Shown piece after piece: positions 1 through 6,638 of a DNA stretch of 8,672 nt; position 1 is the stretch's first letter, and the number at the start of each line of letters is the position of its first letter. The notes under the pieces were generated by a model. That model was not told where the DNA came from and did no database searches. It saw only the letters and a list, made by a program, of their open reading frames with translations. Source of the DNA: JANQGH01 sp039819285 (GTDB lineage: Bacteria; Pseudomonadota; Alphaproteobacteria; DSM-16000; Inquilinaceae); assembly GCA_039819285.1 (NCBI GenBank), contig JBCBSH010000189.1, positions 1 to 8,672 on the forward strand, written 5' to 3'. The position numbers were made by a program, and so were the translations under genes.

Positions 1-1
1 T

Positions 2-1870
2 GAGTTGAGCGACCTCTTGGCCTTGGAGCGCGAAGAGAACATCGAGCTGCGCGACCGCTTCGCCCAATTGTCCCTAGACCTTCAGGGCGTCGTGGAGGAA
101 CGGGATGAGCTGGCCGGATCCGTCGCCGAGGCTGAAAACCAGGCCGCGAGCCTGGAGGATGAGTTGTCGGCGGCCCTTGCCCAGATCAATGCCCTGACCG
201 GCACTGGCACGGACCTGGATCGCCAGCTTGGCCAAGCTCTGGCGACCATCCGCGAGAACGAGGCCAGCATGGGCGACCAGTTGCGCGAGCTGGCCAGCCT
301 TCGTCAGGACATCGAGGCCCTGCGCGCCGTCCGCCAAGGGCTGGAGGTGGAGATTGCCGCCCTGAGCCTGACCTTGGAGGCCAGCCAAGCCGAGGCCGAG
401 CGGCTGGGCATCGAACTGGATGAAACCATCTCGCTGCGCGACCTGTTGCGGCAGGAACTGGCCGCGGCGGAAGCCGACAACCAGTCGCTGACCGGCGACC
501 TGGAGGTGGCGCAGGCAGACAATCTCTCACTGACAACGGACCTCAGGACGGCGCGGTCGGACATCGAGGGGCTGACGGCGGACCTTGAGACCTCGCTTGG
601 CGAAGTTGACTGGTTGACCGCCGAGCTGACGCGCCGCGATACCGAACTTGCCGACACGCGGGGCGAGGTCGATTTGCTGACTGGTGATCTGGCCGATGCC
701 AGGAGCGAGGTCGACCGGCTGACCGGCGATCTGGGCACTACAAGGGGGCAGCTCGCGGAACAATCGGCCGCGGTCGAGGACCTGAATGCCCGCCTTCAAC
801 TCAGCGCCGAAGAAATCCTAGAACTGCGGGACTTCCTGGCCGAGAGGAACCGGCGGATCGAGAGCCTGACCGCCGAGGCCCAAGCGCTGCAGGGCGAGAT
901 CGACAGCACGAGTGAAAGCTTGCGCCAAGCTTCCGAAGAACGGGACGCACTGCAAGGCGCGATCGACAGCGCCAATCAGCGCCTGACCCAGACGACCGAA
1001 GAACGCGATGCGCTGACAGTGGAATTGCGCTTGTCGGAAGAGCAGCGGGAACTGCTGCTGGCTGAACTGGGCGACCTGCGCGACCGATCGCAAGTGTTGA
1101 CCGAGCAACTGGCCGACGCCGAGGAACGCACGCTGCTGGTTCAGGAGGACCTGGACGACAGCGAGATCGCCATCCGCGAGCTTTCCGAGAACCTGTCGTC
1201 GTCGAACGAAGCGCTGTCGGAAGAACGCGGCCTGCGCCAGGAAGCCGAGTTGCTGGCGACCGAGCTGTTCCTGCAGATCAGTGAATTGAACGAACGGCTG
1301 GCAAGCGTGCAAGAGGCGCTGGAGGCATCCGAGGCACAAGTGTCGGACCGCGACATCGAGATCGCGGGCCTCAACGACAGGCTGAACCAGGCGCTGATCC
1401 GCGAGGTCGAAGCGCTAAGCCGATCCCAGTCGGAATTTTTCGGCCGCGTTCGCGAGATCGTCGAGGACAGGCCGGACATTCGCATCGTCGGCGACCGCTT
1501 CGTCTTCCAGTCTGGCTTGCTGTTCGATTCCGGGTCTGCGGAACTGCGCGAGGGCAATTCGGGCGACTTGGCGCAGATCGCCGGCACGCTGATCGCCGTC
1601 GCCGACGAACTGCCCGACGACATCGACTGGGTACTGCGGGTCGACGGCCACACCGACAATTTGGCGATCAGCAACGAGGAGTTCGCCTCGAACTGGGAGC
1701 TGTCGACGGCGCGGGCCACGTCCGTGGTGCGTTATCTGATCGAACAAGGCCTGCCGCCCGGGCGTTTGGCCGCGGCGGGTTTCGGTGAATGGCAGCCGCT
1801 GACGTCTAACGCGACGGCCGAGGGTCGGGAAAGCAACCGCCGGATTGAGCTAAAGATCGACCAGCGTTGA
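2..1870 (+). CDS. Coiled-coil OmpA/MotB-like peptidoglycan-binding protein, 5'-truncated by the window edge
   Basis: The reading frame is open from the first full codon (position 2) to TGA at 1868-1870, so the real start lies upstream; the TTG at 5 is only the first possible start codon in the window. Numbering from that TTG, residues about 5-470 are an almost unbroken, Glu/Asp/Leu/Ala-rich heptad coiled coil with internal repeats. Residues about 481-621 are an OmpA-like domain: LLFDSGSAEL (505-514), VDGHTDN (546-552), ELSTAR (565-570) and NRRIEL near the C-terminus. By comparison with OmpA-family structures, D551 and R570 are the expected diaminopimelate-binding pair. Known relatives in alphaproteobacteria carry one N-terminal transmembrane helix and lie beside a MotA/TolQ/ExbB-like gene, so I infer an inner-membrane protein whose long rod spans the periplasm to peptidoglycan. 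That anchor and neighbour are outside the window and unconfirmed. The coiled coil is unusually long for this type. Confidence 0.88.
   Translation, partial: ELSDLLALEREENIELRDRFAQLSLDLQGVVEERDELAGSVAEAENQAASLEDELSAALAQINALTGTGTDLDRQLGQALATIRENEASMGDQLRELASLRQDIEALRAVRQGLEVEIAALSLTLEASQAEAERLGIELDETISLRDLLRQELAAAEADNQSLTGDLEVAQADNLSLTTDLRTARSDIEGLTADLETSLGEVDWLTAELTRRDTELADTRGEVDLLTGDLADARSEVDRLTGDLGTTRGQLAEQSAAVEDLNARLQLSAEEILELRDFLAERNRRIESLTAEAQALQGEIDSTSESLRQASEERDALQGAIDSANQRLTQTTEERDALTVELRLSEEQRELLLAELGDLRDRSQVLTEQLADAEERTLLVQEDLDDSEIAIRELSENLSSSNEALSEERGLRQEAELLATELFLQISELNERLASVQEALEASEAQVSDRDIEIAGLNDRLNQALIREVEALSRSQSEFFGRVREIVEDRPDIRIVGDRFVFQSGLLFDSGSAELREGNSGDLAQIAGTLIAVADELPDDIDWVLRVDGHTDNLAISNEEFASNWELSTARATSVVRYLIEQGLPPGRLAAAGFGEWQPLTSNATAEGRESNRRIELKIDQR
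479..751 (+). repeat. Six degenerate 14/21-residue coiled-coil repeats inside the OmpA-like gene
   Basis: Residues 159-249 divide into units beginning NQSLTGDL, NLSLTTDL, IEGLTADL, VDWLTAEL, VDLLTGDL and VDRLTGDL. Five units are 14 residues (42 bp) and the fourth is 21 residues (63 bp). Each carries the core LT-x-(D/E)-L. The unit lengths are two or three heptads, so the coiled-coil register is preserved. The DNA copies are diverged, which suggests old internal duplication rather than a recent expansion. Confidence 0.75.
887..1012 (+). repeat. Tandem 21-residue coiled-coil repeat inside the OmpA-like gene
   Basis: Residues 295-315 and 316-336 align without gaps. Both begin LQG-x-IDS and end EERDA, and each is 63 bp, or three heptads. 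A weaker third copy may follow at 1013-1075, beginning LTVELRLSEE. This is a second repeat family, distinct from the LT-x-DL units upstream in the same rod. Confidence 0.7.
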
Positions 1871-1872
1871 AG

Positions 1873-3702
1873 TTACTCGCCGGCCAGCCGCAGCGGCGCG
1901 TATTCGAACTGGAGTGCCGCCAGCCTGGCGTACAGGCCCCCCTCGGCAATCAGGTCGGCATGGCTGCCGCCGGCGACCAGCCGCCCGCGATCCAGGACCG
2001 CTATATGGTCGGCATTTTGCACCGTCGCCAGACGGTGGGCGATGACCAGGGTGGTCCGCCCGTGCATCAGTTCGCCCAAGGCCTGCTGGACGGCACGTTC
2101 GCTTTCGGCATCCAGGGCCGACGTCGCCTCGTCCAGCAGCAAAACAACGGGATCGCGCAGCAGGGCCCGCGCAATCGCAAGGCGTTGGCGTTGGCCGCCC
2201 GACAACCGGACCCCGCGCTCGCCGACAAAGGTGCCATAGCCCTCTGGCAGCGCCTCGATGAACTCCGCCGCGTTGGCGGCCTCGGCTGCCGCACGCACCG
2301 ATGCCTCGTCCGCGTTCGGCCGGCCATAGCGAATGTTCTCCGCCACGCTTGCGGAAAAGATCGCCGGATCTTGCGGCACCAAGCCAATGCGCGACCGCAC
2401 CTCGGCCGGATCGGCGCTGCGCAGGTCAACGCCGTCCATGCGAACGACGCCGTTGTCGGGATCGTAGAATCGAAGCAGCAGCTGAAACACGGTGGTTTTT
2501 CCGGCCCCGCTCGGCCCCACCAGCGCAGTGACCTGACCGGCCGCGACTTCGAGGTCGAGACCGTGTAATGCCGCCGTCTCCGGCCGGGACGGATAGCGAA
2601 AACTGACGCCCTGGAAAGAGACCGCGCCGCGAGGCGGGGACGGCAGGGCCACAGGCTGCGCCGGCGTCGCAATCGTCGGCCGTTGGGCGAGAAGTTCGAA
2701 CAGCCGCTCGGCGGCACCGGCCGCGCGCTGCAAGTCCCCCACAACCTCGCTCAAGGCGCCCGCTGACGCCGCGACCACAACCGCGTAGAATATGAAGGCG
2801 GCCAAGGACCCCGGCGACATGCGTCCATCGAGGACCCAGTGGCCACCCAGCCAGAGCACCGCACCAACCGCCGCAAAAACCAAGAGAATGACGGTCGCCG
2901 TAAGCAACGCACGGGCCCGGATGCGCTCGATCGAAACGGAAAAGGCCTTCTCGACGCGGCCGGCGAAGTGGCCACGCTCCAGCGCTTCATGCGCAAAGGC
3001 CTTTACCGTGCGAATGCCATAGAGGGACTCGTCAACGGCGGAACCGACATCGGCGACACGGTCCTGGCTCGCGCGGCTGAGGCGGCGAACCTTGCGACCG
3101 AAAACCAGGATCGGCACCAGGACAAGCGGAACGACCAGCAGGACAAGCAGCGTCAACCAAGCGCTGGTGATCAATAATAGGATTGTGCCACCGATCAACA
3201 TCAACAGATTGCGCAGGAACACCGAGGCCGAGGAGCCAACGACAACCTGCAGCACGGTCGTATCGGTCGTCAGCCGCGAAATGATCTCGGACGTCTTGGT
3301 GGTCTCGAAGAAACCGACATCCAGGCCAACGACGCGGTCATAGACGGCCCGCCGAATGTCGGCGACCACCCTCTCCCCGATCCAAGATACCAGGAAGAAC
3401 CGGGCATAGGATGCGCCGGCCAATAAGACGACCGCCAGCAGCAAGACCAGCAAGGCACGGTTCAGCAGGATCGCGTTGCCCTCCTGAAAGCCTTGATCGA
3501 TCAGCGCGCGCAGGCCGCTTCCAAGGCCCAGGACGGTGATGGCCGAAACGGTCAGTGCGGTCAGCGCCCCCAGGATGGGCCGCCGATAGGGTTTGAGGAA
3601 CGGTACCAGTCGTCGAAGCGGTTTCAGGTCGCGTCGCGCCGAACGCTTTCGCTCGGCTTTGGCTTCCTGATCGGCCTCGACATAGGTGGGTTCGCGCAGC
3701 AT
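1873..3702 (-). CDS. ABC exporter half-transporter, fused permease and ATPase (MsbA/multidrug type)
   Basis: This is a 609-residue TMD-NBD half transporter, expected to work as a dimer in the inner membrane and export a lipid, drug or other hydrophobic substrate using ATP. Six hydrophobic segments lie at about 42-68, 77-104, 160-180, 182-202, 265-287 and 300-318. The ATPase follows, with Walker A GPSGAGKT (396-403), Q-loop Q444, signature LSGGQ (500-504), Walker B ending LLLDE with catalytic E525, and H-loop H556. All key residues are present. I chose ATG at 3702 because a TTGTTG-17-TATACC promoter lies just upstream at 3740-3768. A GTG at 3786 would add 28 residues, but that stretch uses atypical codons, would start upstream of the promoter, and has no ribosome site. 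No good Shine-Dalgarno precedes 3702 either (only a GAAAG-like run), so the start is uncertain. Substrate cannot be read from sequence; calling it msbA would be over-precise. Confidence 0.93.
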   Translation of the reverse strand: MLREPTYVEADQEAKAERKRSARRDLKPLRRLVPFLKPYRRPILGALTALTVSAITVLGLGSGLRALIDQGFQEGNAILLNRALLVLLLAVVLLAGASYARFFLVSWIGERVVADIRRAVYDRVVGLDVGFFETTKTSEIISRLTTDTTVLQVVVGSSASVFLRNLLMLIGGTILLLITSAWLTLLVLLVVPLVLVPILVFGRKVRRLSRASQDRVADVGSAVDESLYGIRTVKAFAHEALERGHFAGRVEKAFSVSIERIRARALLTATVILLVFAAVGAVLWLGGHWVLDGRMSPGSLAAFIFYAVVVAASAGALSEVVGDLQRAAGAAERLFELLAQRPTIATPAQPVALPSPPRGAVSFQGVSFRYPSRPETAALHGLDLEVAAGQVTALVGPSGAGKTTVFQLLLRFYDPDNGVVRMDGVDLRSADPAEVRSRIGLVPQDPAIFSASVAENIRYGRPNADEASVRAAAEAANAAEFIEALPEGYGTFVGERGVRLSGGQRQRLAIARALLRDPVVLLLDEATSALDAESERAVQQALGELMHGRTTLVIAHRLATVQNADHIAVLDRGRLVAGGSHADLIAEGGLYARLAALQFEYAPLRLAGE

Positions 3703-3739
3703 TTCGGCTTTCAAGCTCTTTTTGCCGGTTGGTTTGCCT

Positions 3740-3768
3740 GGTATAGCGGCGGGCTCAGACCGCAACAA
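3740..3768 (-). promoter_or_regulatory. Candidate sigma70 promoter for the ABC exporter gene
   Basis: On the - strand, a -35-like TTGTTG (3763-3768) is followed by a 17 nt spacer and a -10-like TATACC (3740-3745). Predicted transcription start is near 3733, giving a leader of about 30 nt before ATG 3702. Each hexamer matches consensus at four of six positions and the spacing is optimal. No experimental support. Confidence 0.45.
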
Positions 3769-3827
3769 GCCGGCGGGGACCAACACGCGTCAACGGACCG
3801 CAGCCTCAAGGAGGCAACGCAGACCTC

Positions 3828-3856
3828 TTGCATCGTTGCCGGAGGTTCTCTATATG
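3828..3856 (+). promoter_or_regulatory. Candidate sigma70 promoter for rpmE
   Basis: TTGCAT (3828-3833), preceded by CTC as in many alphaproteobacterial -35 elements, is followed by a 17 nt spacer and TATATG (3851-3856). Predicted start is near 3863, about 30 nt before the rpmE ATG, with the ribosome binding site AGGAC (3879-3883) inside the leader. The -10 matches at four of six positions; the -35 shares only the TTG. Position relative to the gene is the strongest argument. Confidence 0.5.
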
Positions 3857-3892
3857 ACGCGCTCGCTTTTCAGACTTTAGGACGGTTCAGCC

Positions 3893-4114
3893 ATGAAGGC
3901 CGACATCCATCCCGACTATCACGAAATCACCGTCGTTATGACCGACGGTACCGAGTTCAAGACCCGCAGCACGATGGGCAGTGAGGGCGACAGCTTGCGC
4001 CTGGACATCGACGCCAAGTCACATCCGGCCTGGACGGGCGTTCAGAAGCTTGTCGATCGCGGCGGTCAGGTGGCCAAGTTCAACAAGCGCTTTGCCGGCA
4101 TCGGCCTAAAGTAA
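3893..4114 (+). CDS. rpmE: 50S ribosomal protein L31 (bL31)
   Basis: This 73-residue protein begins MKADIHPDYHEI and contains MTDGTEFKTRST and a SHPAWTG segment, all characteristic of bL31, which sits on the large subunit and helps bridge the two ribosomal subunits. Length is normal for the family. There are no cysteines, so this is the zinc-independent C-minus form rather than the CxxC zinc-binding form. The start is well supported: ATG at 3893 has AGGAC 9 nt upstream, and the protein begins in the usual way for the family. It is a single-gene unit with its own likely promoter and a hairpin terminator 22 nt after the stop codon. It diverges from the ABC exporter gene. Confidence 0.97.
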   Translation: MKADIHPDYHEITVVMTDGTEFKTRSTMGSEGDSLRLDIDAKSHPAWTGVQKLVDRGGQVAKFNKRFAGIGLK

Positions 4115-4136
4115 GCCGGCGCTTTAGCGCATCGGA

Positions 4137-4160
4137 AAGGGGCGCCCTCGGGCGCCCTTT
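4137..4160. terminator. GC-rich hairpin terminator between the convergent rpmE and chaC genes
   Basis: Positions 4137-4146 pair with 4151-4160 around a CTCG loop: 10 pairs, mostly GC, with one G-U, flanked by A residues on the left and TTT on the right. It lies between the rpmE stop (4114) and the chaC stop (4162-4164). The A/T flanks let it act in either direction, although both U tracts are short. A smaller GCGC-TTTA-GCGC hairpin (4119-4130) precedes it. Confidence 0.8.
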
Positions 4161-4161
4161 G

Positions 4162-4866
4162 TCATGCCGGGTTCTGCTTAAGCTTGGCGCGTACCAGGCC
4201 AGCGAGATGGGTCAAGCGGTGATCGTCGATGCCGAGTTCGGCCAGATGCTCAACCGTGCTGAACAGATAGTCGGCACAACGGCCGATCGGCCCATGGGCA
4301 TGGGCAATCGTCTCGACGATCTGGTCGTCGGGTAGGCGGCCCGCATAACGATGGTTGGTCCGATCCATGACGAAGGCAATCGCCTTGACCGGTGACGGTG
4401 CCGCATGGACCGTCGTCCAGACCGGCCGATAGGACCCAGCGATCATTTCGCGCCGCCAGACGATGTCCAGTTCCTCGCCCACCTGGTCCGCGGCGATCCG
4501 AAATGCGATCCCTTGGCACGAGCCGCCATGCTCCAGCGCCAGCATCAGGCCGGGAAAGTCGGGAGATCCCCGGCCCGCCGGCGTCCACAGGCAGAACTGC
4601 CGGTGATAGCCGTGGATGCGACCCAGCCGCCGCTCGACGTAATGGAAGGCCGGGTTCCAGATCAGCGAACCATAGCCGAAGAGCCAGATATCCCCACCGT
4701 CCCAGGCCGCTAGCGTCTTGTCGAGCGTGGCCTGACGCTCATGTTCCGACAGAATTTGGAAGTCCGGGTCCTGCTGCTTGACCAGTTCGGCAATGGCGCC
4801 GGACCTGATGGCTTCGCGCGTTATAGCCGGCTGGGTAATACCCTCAGCCTCGTTTCCGTCATCCAT
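4162..4866 (-). CDS. chaC: ChaC-type gamma-glutamylcyclotransferase (glutathione-specific)
   Basis: This 234-residue protein matches the ChaC family, which cleaves glutathione in the cytosol to 5-oxoproline and Cys-Gly. The signature WLFGYGSLIWNP lies at 61-72, with GYGSL the substrate-cradling loop. It is followed by HGYHRQFCLW (85-94) and AGRGSPDFPGLMLALE, then WRREMIAGSY (137-146), where E140 is the expected catalytic glutamate. About 14 residues precede the ITREAI segment that resembles the N-terminus of E. coli ChaC (MITRD), so the N-terminus may be slightly extended. ATG at 4866 overlaps the end of the upstream acyl-CoA synthetase gene by 8 bp; only a weak AGGA lies 12 nt upstream, consistent with translational coupling. 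Regulation is therefore probably from the synthetase promoter. The family's name comes from an old link to cation transport (cha) that does not describe its function. Confidence 0.94.
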   Translation of the reverse strand: MDDGNEAEGITQPAITREAIRSGAIAELVKQQDPDFQILSEHERQATLDKTLAAWDGGDIWLFGYGSLIWNPAFHYVERRLGRIHGYHRQFCLWTPAGRGSPDFPGLMLALEHGGSCQGIAFRIAADQVGEELDIVWRREMIAGSYRPVWTTVHAAPSPVKAIAFVMDRTNHRYAGRLPDDQIVETIAHAHGPIGRCADYLFSTVEHLAELGIDDHRLTHLAGLVRAKLKQNPA

Positions 4867-6490
4867 TATGGGGCATGTTCCTAACGCGTTCGCGCAGCTG
4901 AAACTTTTGGATTTTGCCCGTCGACGTCTTGGGCAGGGCGTCGAAAATCACCGTCTTAGGGCATTTGAAGTGGGCCAGGTTATCACGACAGAAATCGATG
5001 ATCTCGCGCTCGGTTGCCTTCATGCCCTTCTTCAGCGTCACGACGGCGCATGGCGTTTCGCCCCACTTCTCGTCAGGGCGAGCGACGACGGCGGCCTCCA
5101 AGACAGCCGGATGGCGATAAAGCACGTCCTCGACCTCGATCGTCGAGATGTTCTCGCCGCCGGAAATGATGATGTCCTTCGACCGGTCCTTTAGCTCGAT
5201 GTAGCTGTCCGCATGCCAGACGCCCAGGTCACCGGTATGGAACCAGCCGCCGGCGAAGGCTTCGTTCGTCGCCCTCTGGTTCTGGAAGTACCCCTTCATG
5301 GTGATGTTGCCCCGCATGAAAACCTCGCCCATGGTCTGGCCGTCCTTGGGCACGGGTTCCAGCGTTTTGGGATCGCCGACCATCAACTCTTCTTGAACCG
5401 GATAGGGCACGCCCTGGCGCGACTTCAGCCGCGCTCGCTCGTCGGGGTCGCAGTCCTGCCACGCTTCCTGCAGGGCGCATACCGTCGCGGGACCATAGGT
5501 TTCCGTTAGCCCGTAGACATGGGTGACGACAAAGCCCAGTTCCTCCATCCCCTGCAGCACCGAGGCGGGCGGCGGCGCGGCCGCGGTCATCATATAGACC
5601 GTCTGGTCGAAGGCGCGGCGCTGATCTTCCGGCTGGTTCAGCAGCATGCCCATGATGATCGGCGCGCCGCACAGATGGGTGACGCCGTGGTCGGCGAGCG
5701 CGTCATAGATGGTCTGGCCGGACACCTGGCGCAGGCAGACATGGGTGCCCGCCGTCGCCGTGATCGTCCAGGGAAAGCACCAGCCGTTGCAGTGGAACAT
5801 GGGCAATGTCCACAGATAGGTCGGGTGATGCGGCAGCGGCCAGACCAGGGCGTTGCCCACGGCGTTCAGATAGGCGCCGCGATGGTGATAGACGACGCCT
5901 TTCGGATTGCCCGTCGTGCCGGAGGTGTAGTTCAGCGTAATTGCCTGCCATTCATCGGGCGGCGGCGCGAAGGCATCGGTCGGATCGCCCTCCGCGAGCA
6001 GCGCCTCATAGTCCATGGTTCCCAGCCGCTCGCCGCCGGGGCCCTCGCTGTCGTCGATATCGATCACCTCGGGTCTGACGGCCAGCGTGGCCAGCGCCTC
6101 CTTCATCTTCGCGGCGTGTTCGGTGTCGGTCAGCAGGATCTTGGCGCCGCCATGTTCCAGGATGAACGCGAGTGCGGCGGCATCCAGCCGCGTGTTCAGC
6201 GCGTTCAGCACCGCACCGACCATCGGCACGCCAAAATGGGCCTCCAAGACCGGCGGGATGTTCGGTGCCATGATCGCGACCGTGTCGCCATGACCGATAC
6301 CCCGACGTTTCAAGGCGGACGCCAGGCGCAAACACCGCCCCCGCGTTTGGTGCCAGGTATGACGCTGACGCCCATGCACGACCGACAGCCTGTCCGGATA
6401 GGTCATGGCAGTCCGTTCGAGAAACGACAGCGGACTTAACGGCACATAATTGGCGTCGTTTTGCTGCAGGCCCTGTTCGAAAGGGTTCAC
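4859..6490 (-). CDS. AMP-forming acyl-CoA synthetase (fatty-acid/AAE/DmdB-like ANL ligase)
   Basis: This cytosolic enzyme activates a carboxylic acid with ATP to an acyl-adenylate and then an acyl-CoA. With GTG 6490 as start it has 543 residues. Motifs are the P-loop YTSGTTGNPKG (188-198), LPMFHCNGWCFPW (229-241), YGLTET (326-331), HTGD (418-421), DRSKDIIISGGENIS (435-449) and the C-terminal PKTSTGKIQK with catalytic K526. The MFHCNGW motif is typical of the branch holding plant acyl-activating enzymes and bacterial 3-methylmercaptopropionate (DmdB-like) and medium-chain ligases; the exact substrate cannot be assigned. GTG 6490 is preferred because GGGGGAGG lies 9 nt upstream and the protein then begins MNPFEQGL, as relatives do. 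ATG 6499 directly abuts that site and is the alternative (MGEVNPFEQ). Upstream codons as far as 6607 look non-coding. It is the first gene of a likely two-gene operon with chaC and diverges from prpE. Confidence 0.93.
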   Translation of the reverse strand: MNPFEQGLQQNDANYVPLSPLSFLERTAMTYPDRLSVVHGRQRHTWHQTRGRCLRLASALKRRGIGHGDTVAIMAPNIPPVLEAHFGVPMVGAVLNALNTRLDAAALAFILEHGGAKILLTDTEHAAKMKEALATLAVRPEVIDIDDSEGPGGERLGTMDYEALLAEGDPTDAFAPPPDEWQAITLNYTSGTTGNPKGVVYHHRGAYLNAVGNALVWPLPHHPTYLWTLPMFHCNGWCFPWTITATAGTHVCLRQVSGQTIYDALADHGVTHLCGAPIIMGMLLNQPEDQRRAFDQTVYMMTAAAPPPASVLQGMEELGFVVTHVYGLTETYGPATVCALQEAWQDCDPDERARLKSRQGVPYPVQEELMVGDPKTLEPVPKDGQTMGEVFMRGNITMKGYFQNQRATNEAFAGGWFHTGDLGVWHADSYIELKDRSKDIIISGGENISTIEVEDVLYRHPAVLEAAVVARPDEKWGETPCAVVTLKKGMKATEREIIDFCRDNLAHFKCPKTVIFDALPKTSTGKIQKFQLRERVRNMPHNG

Positions 6491-6638
6491 CTCACCCATC
6501 CTCCCCCGACGGTACATCGCCTGCCAGCCTACGGGCGCGGACGCGACGGCACCAGACGTTTGCGTTCCGCGACGAGGCGCCGCACTATTCTGAGAACAGC
6601 CGGACAAAAGGCGTCAACGAACGGGGCGGAACCCAACC
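6491..6638. promoter_or_regulatory. Divergent control region between the acyl-CoA synthetase and prpE
   Basis: This gap must hold promoters for both genes, but none is convincing. On the - strand, TTGACG (6612-6617) and CAGAAT (6587-6592) are separated by 19 nt. On the + strand, TTGCGT (6560-6565) and TATTCT (6586-6591) are separated by 20 nt. Both spacers are longer than ideal. The two candidate -10 elements would overlap, making the promoters mutually exclusive if both are real. A GGCGCC palindrome lies at 6576-6581, but no clear regulator operator is visible. Confidence 0.35.
6500..6507 (-). promoter_or_regulatory. Shine-Dalgarno that decides the acyl-CoA synthetase start
   Basis: On the - strand GGGGGAGG (6500-6507) lies immediately before an ATG (6499) but 9 nt before an in-frame GTG (6490). 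Ribosome geometry favours the GTG. The difference is only three residues, so function is unaffected, but many gene callers would report the ATG. Confidence 0.65.

Noticed and set aside
479..751. 42 bp periodicity considered as a tandem DNA repeat or CRISPR-like array
   Set aside because: The periodicity is in the protein (heptad multiples). The DNA copies are diverged and there are no conserved repeats with unique spacers.
1867..2568. A 233-codon + strand open frame running on from the OmpA-like gene
   Set aside because: It lies antisense to the ATPase domain of the ABC exporter, including Walker A and the signature motif, and shows no domain of its own.
3493..3984. A + strand open frame spanning the exporter N-terminus, the divergent promoter region and the start of rpmE
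   Set aside because: It crosses non-coding DNA and overlaps rpmE in another frame. Its composition is not protein-like.
5519..6439. A 306-codon + strand open frame opposite the acyl-CoA synthetase gene
   Set aside because: It is rich in Arg, Gly, His and Gln, has no recognisable domain, and lies entirely antisense to a well-motifed gene. It is a high-GC shadow frame.
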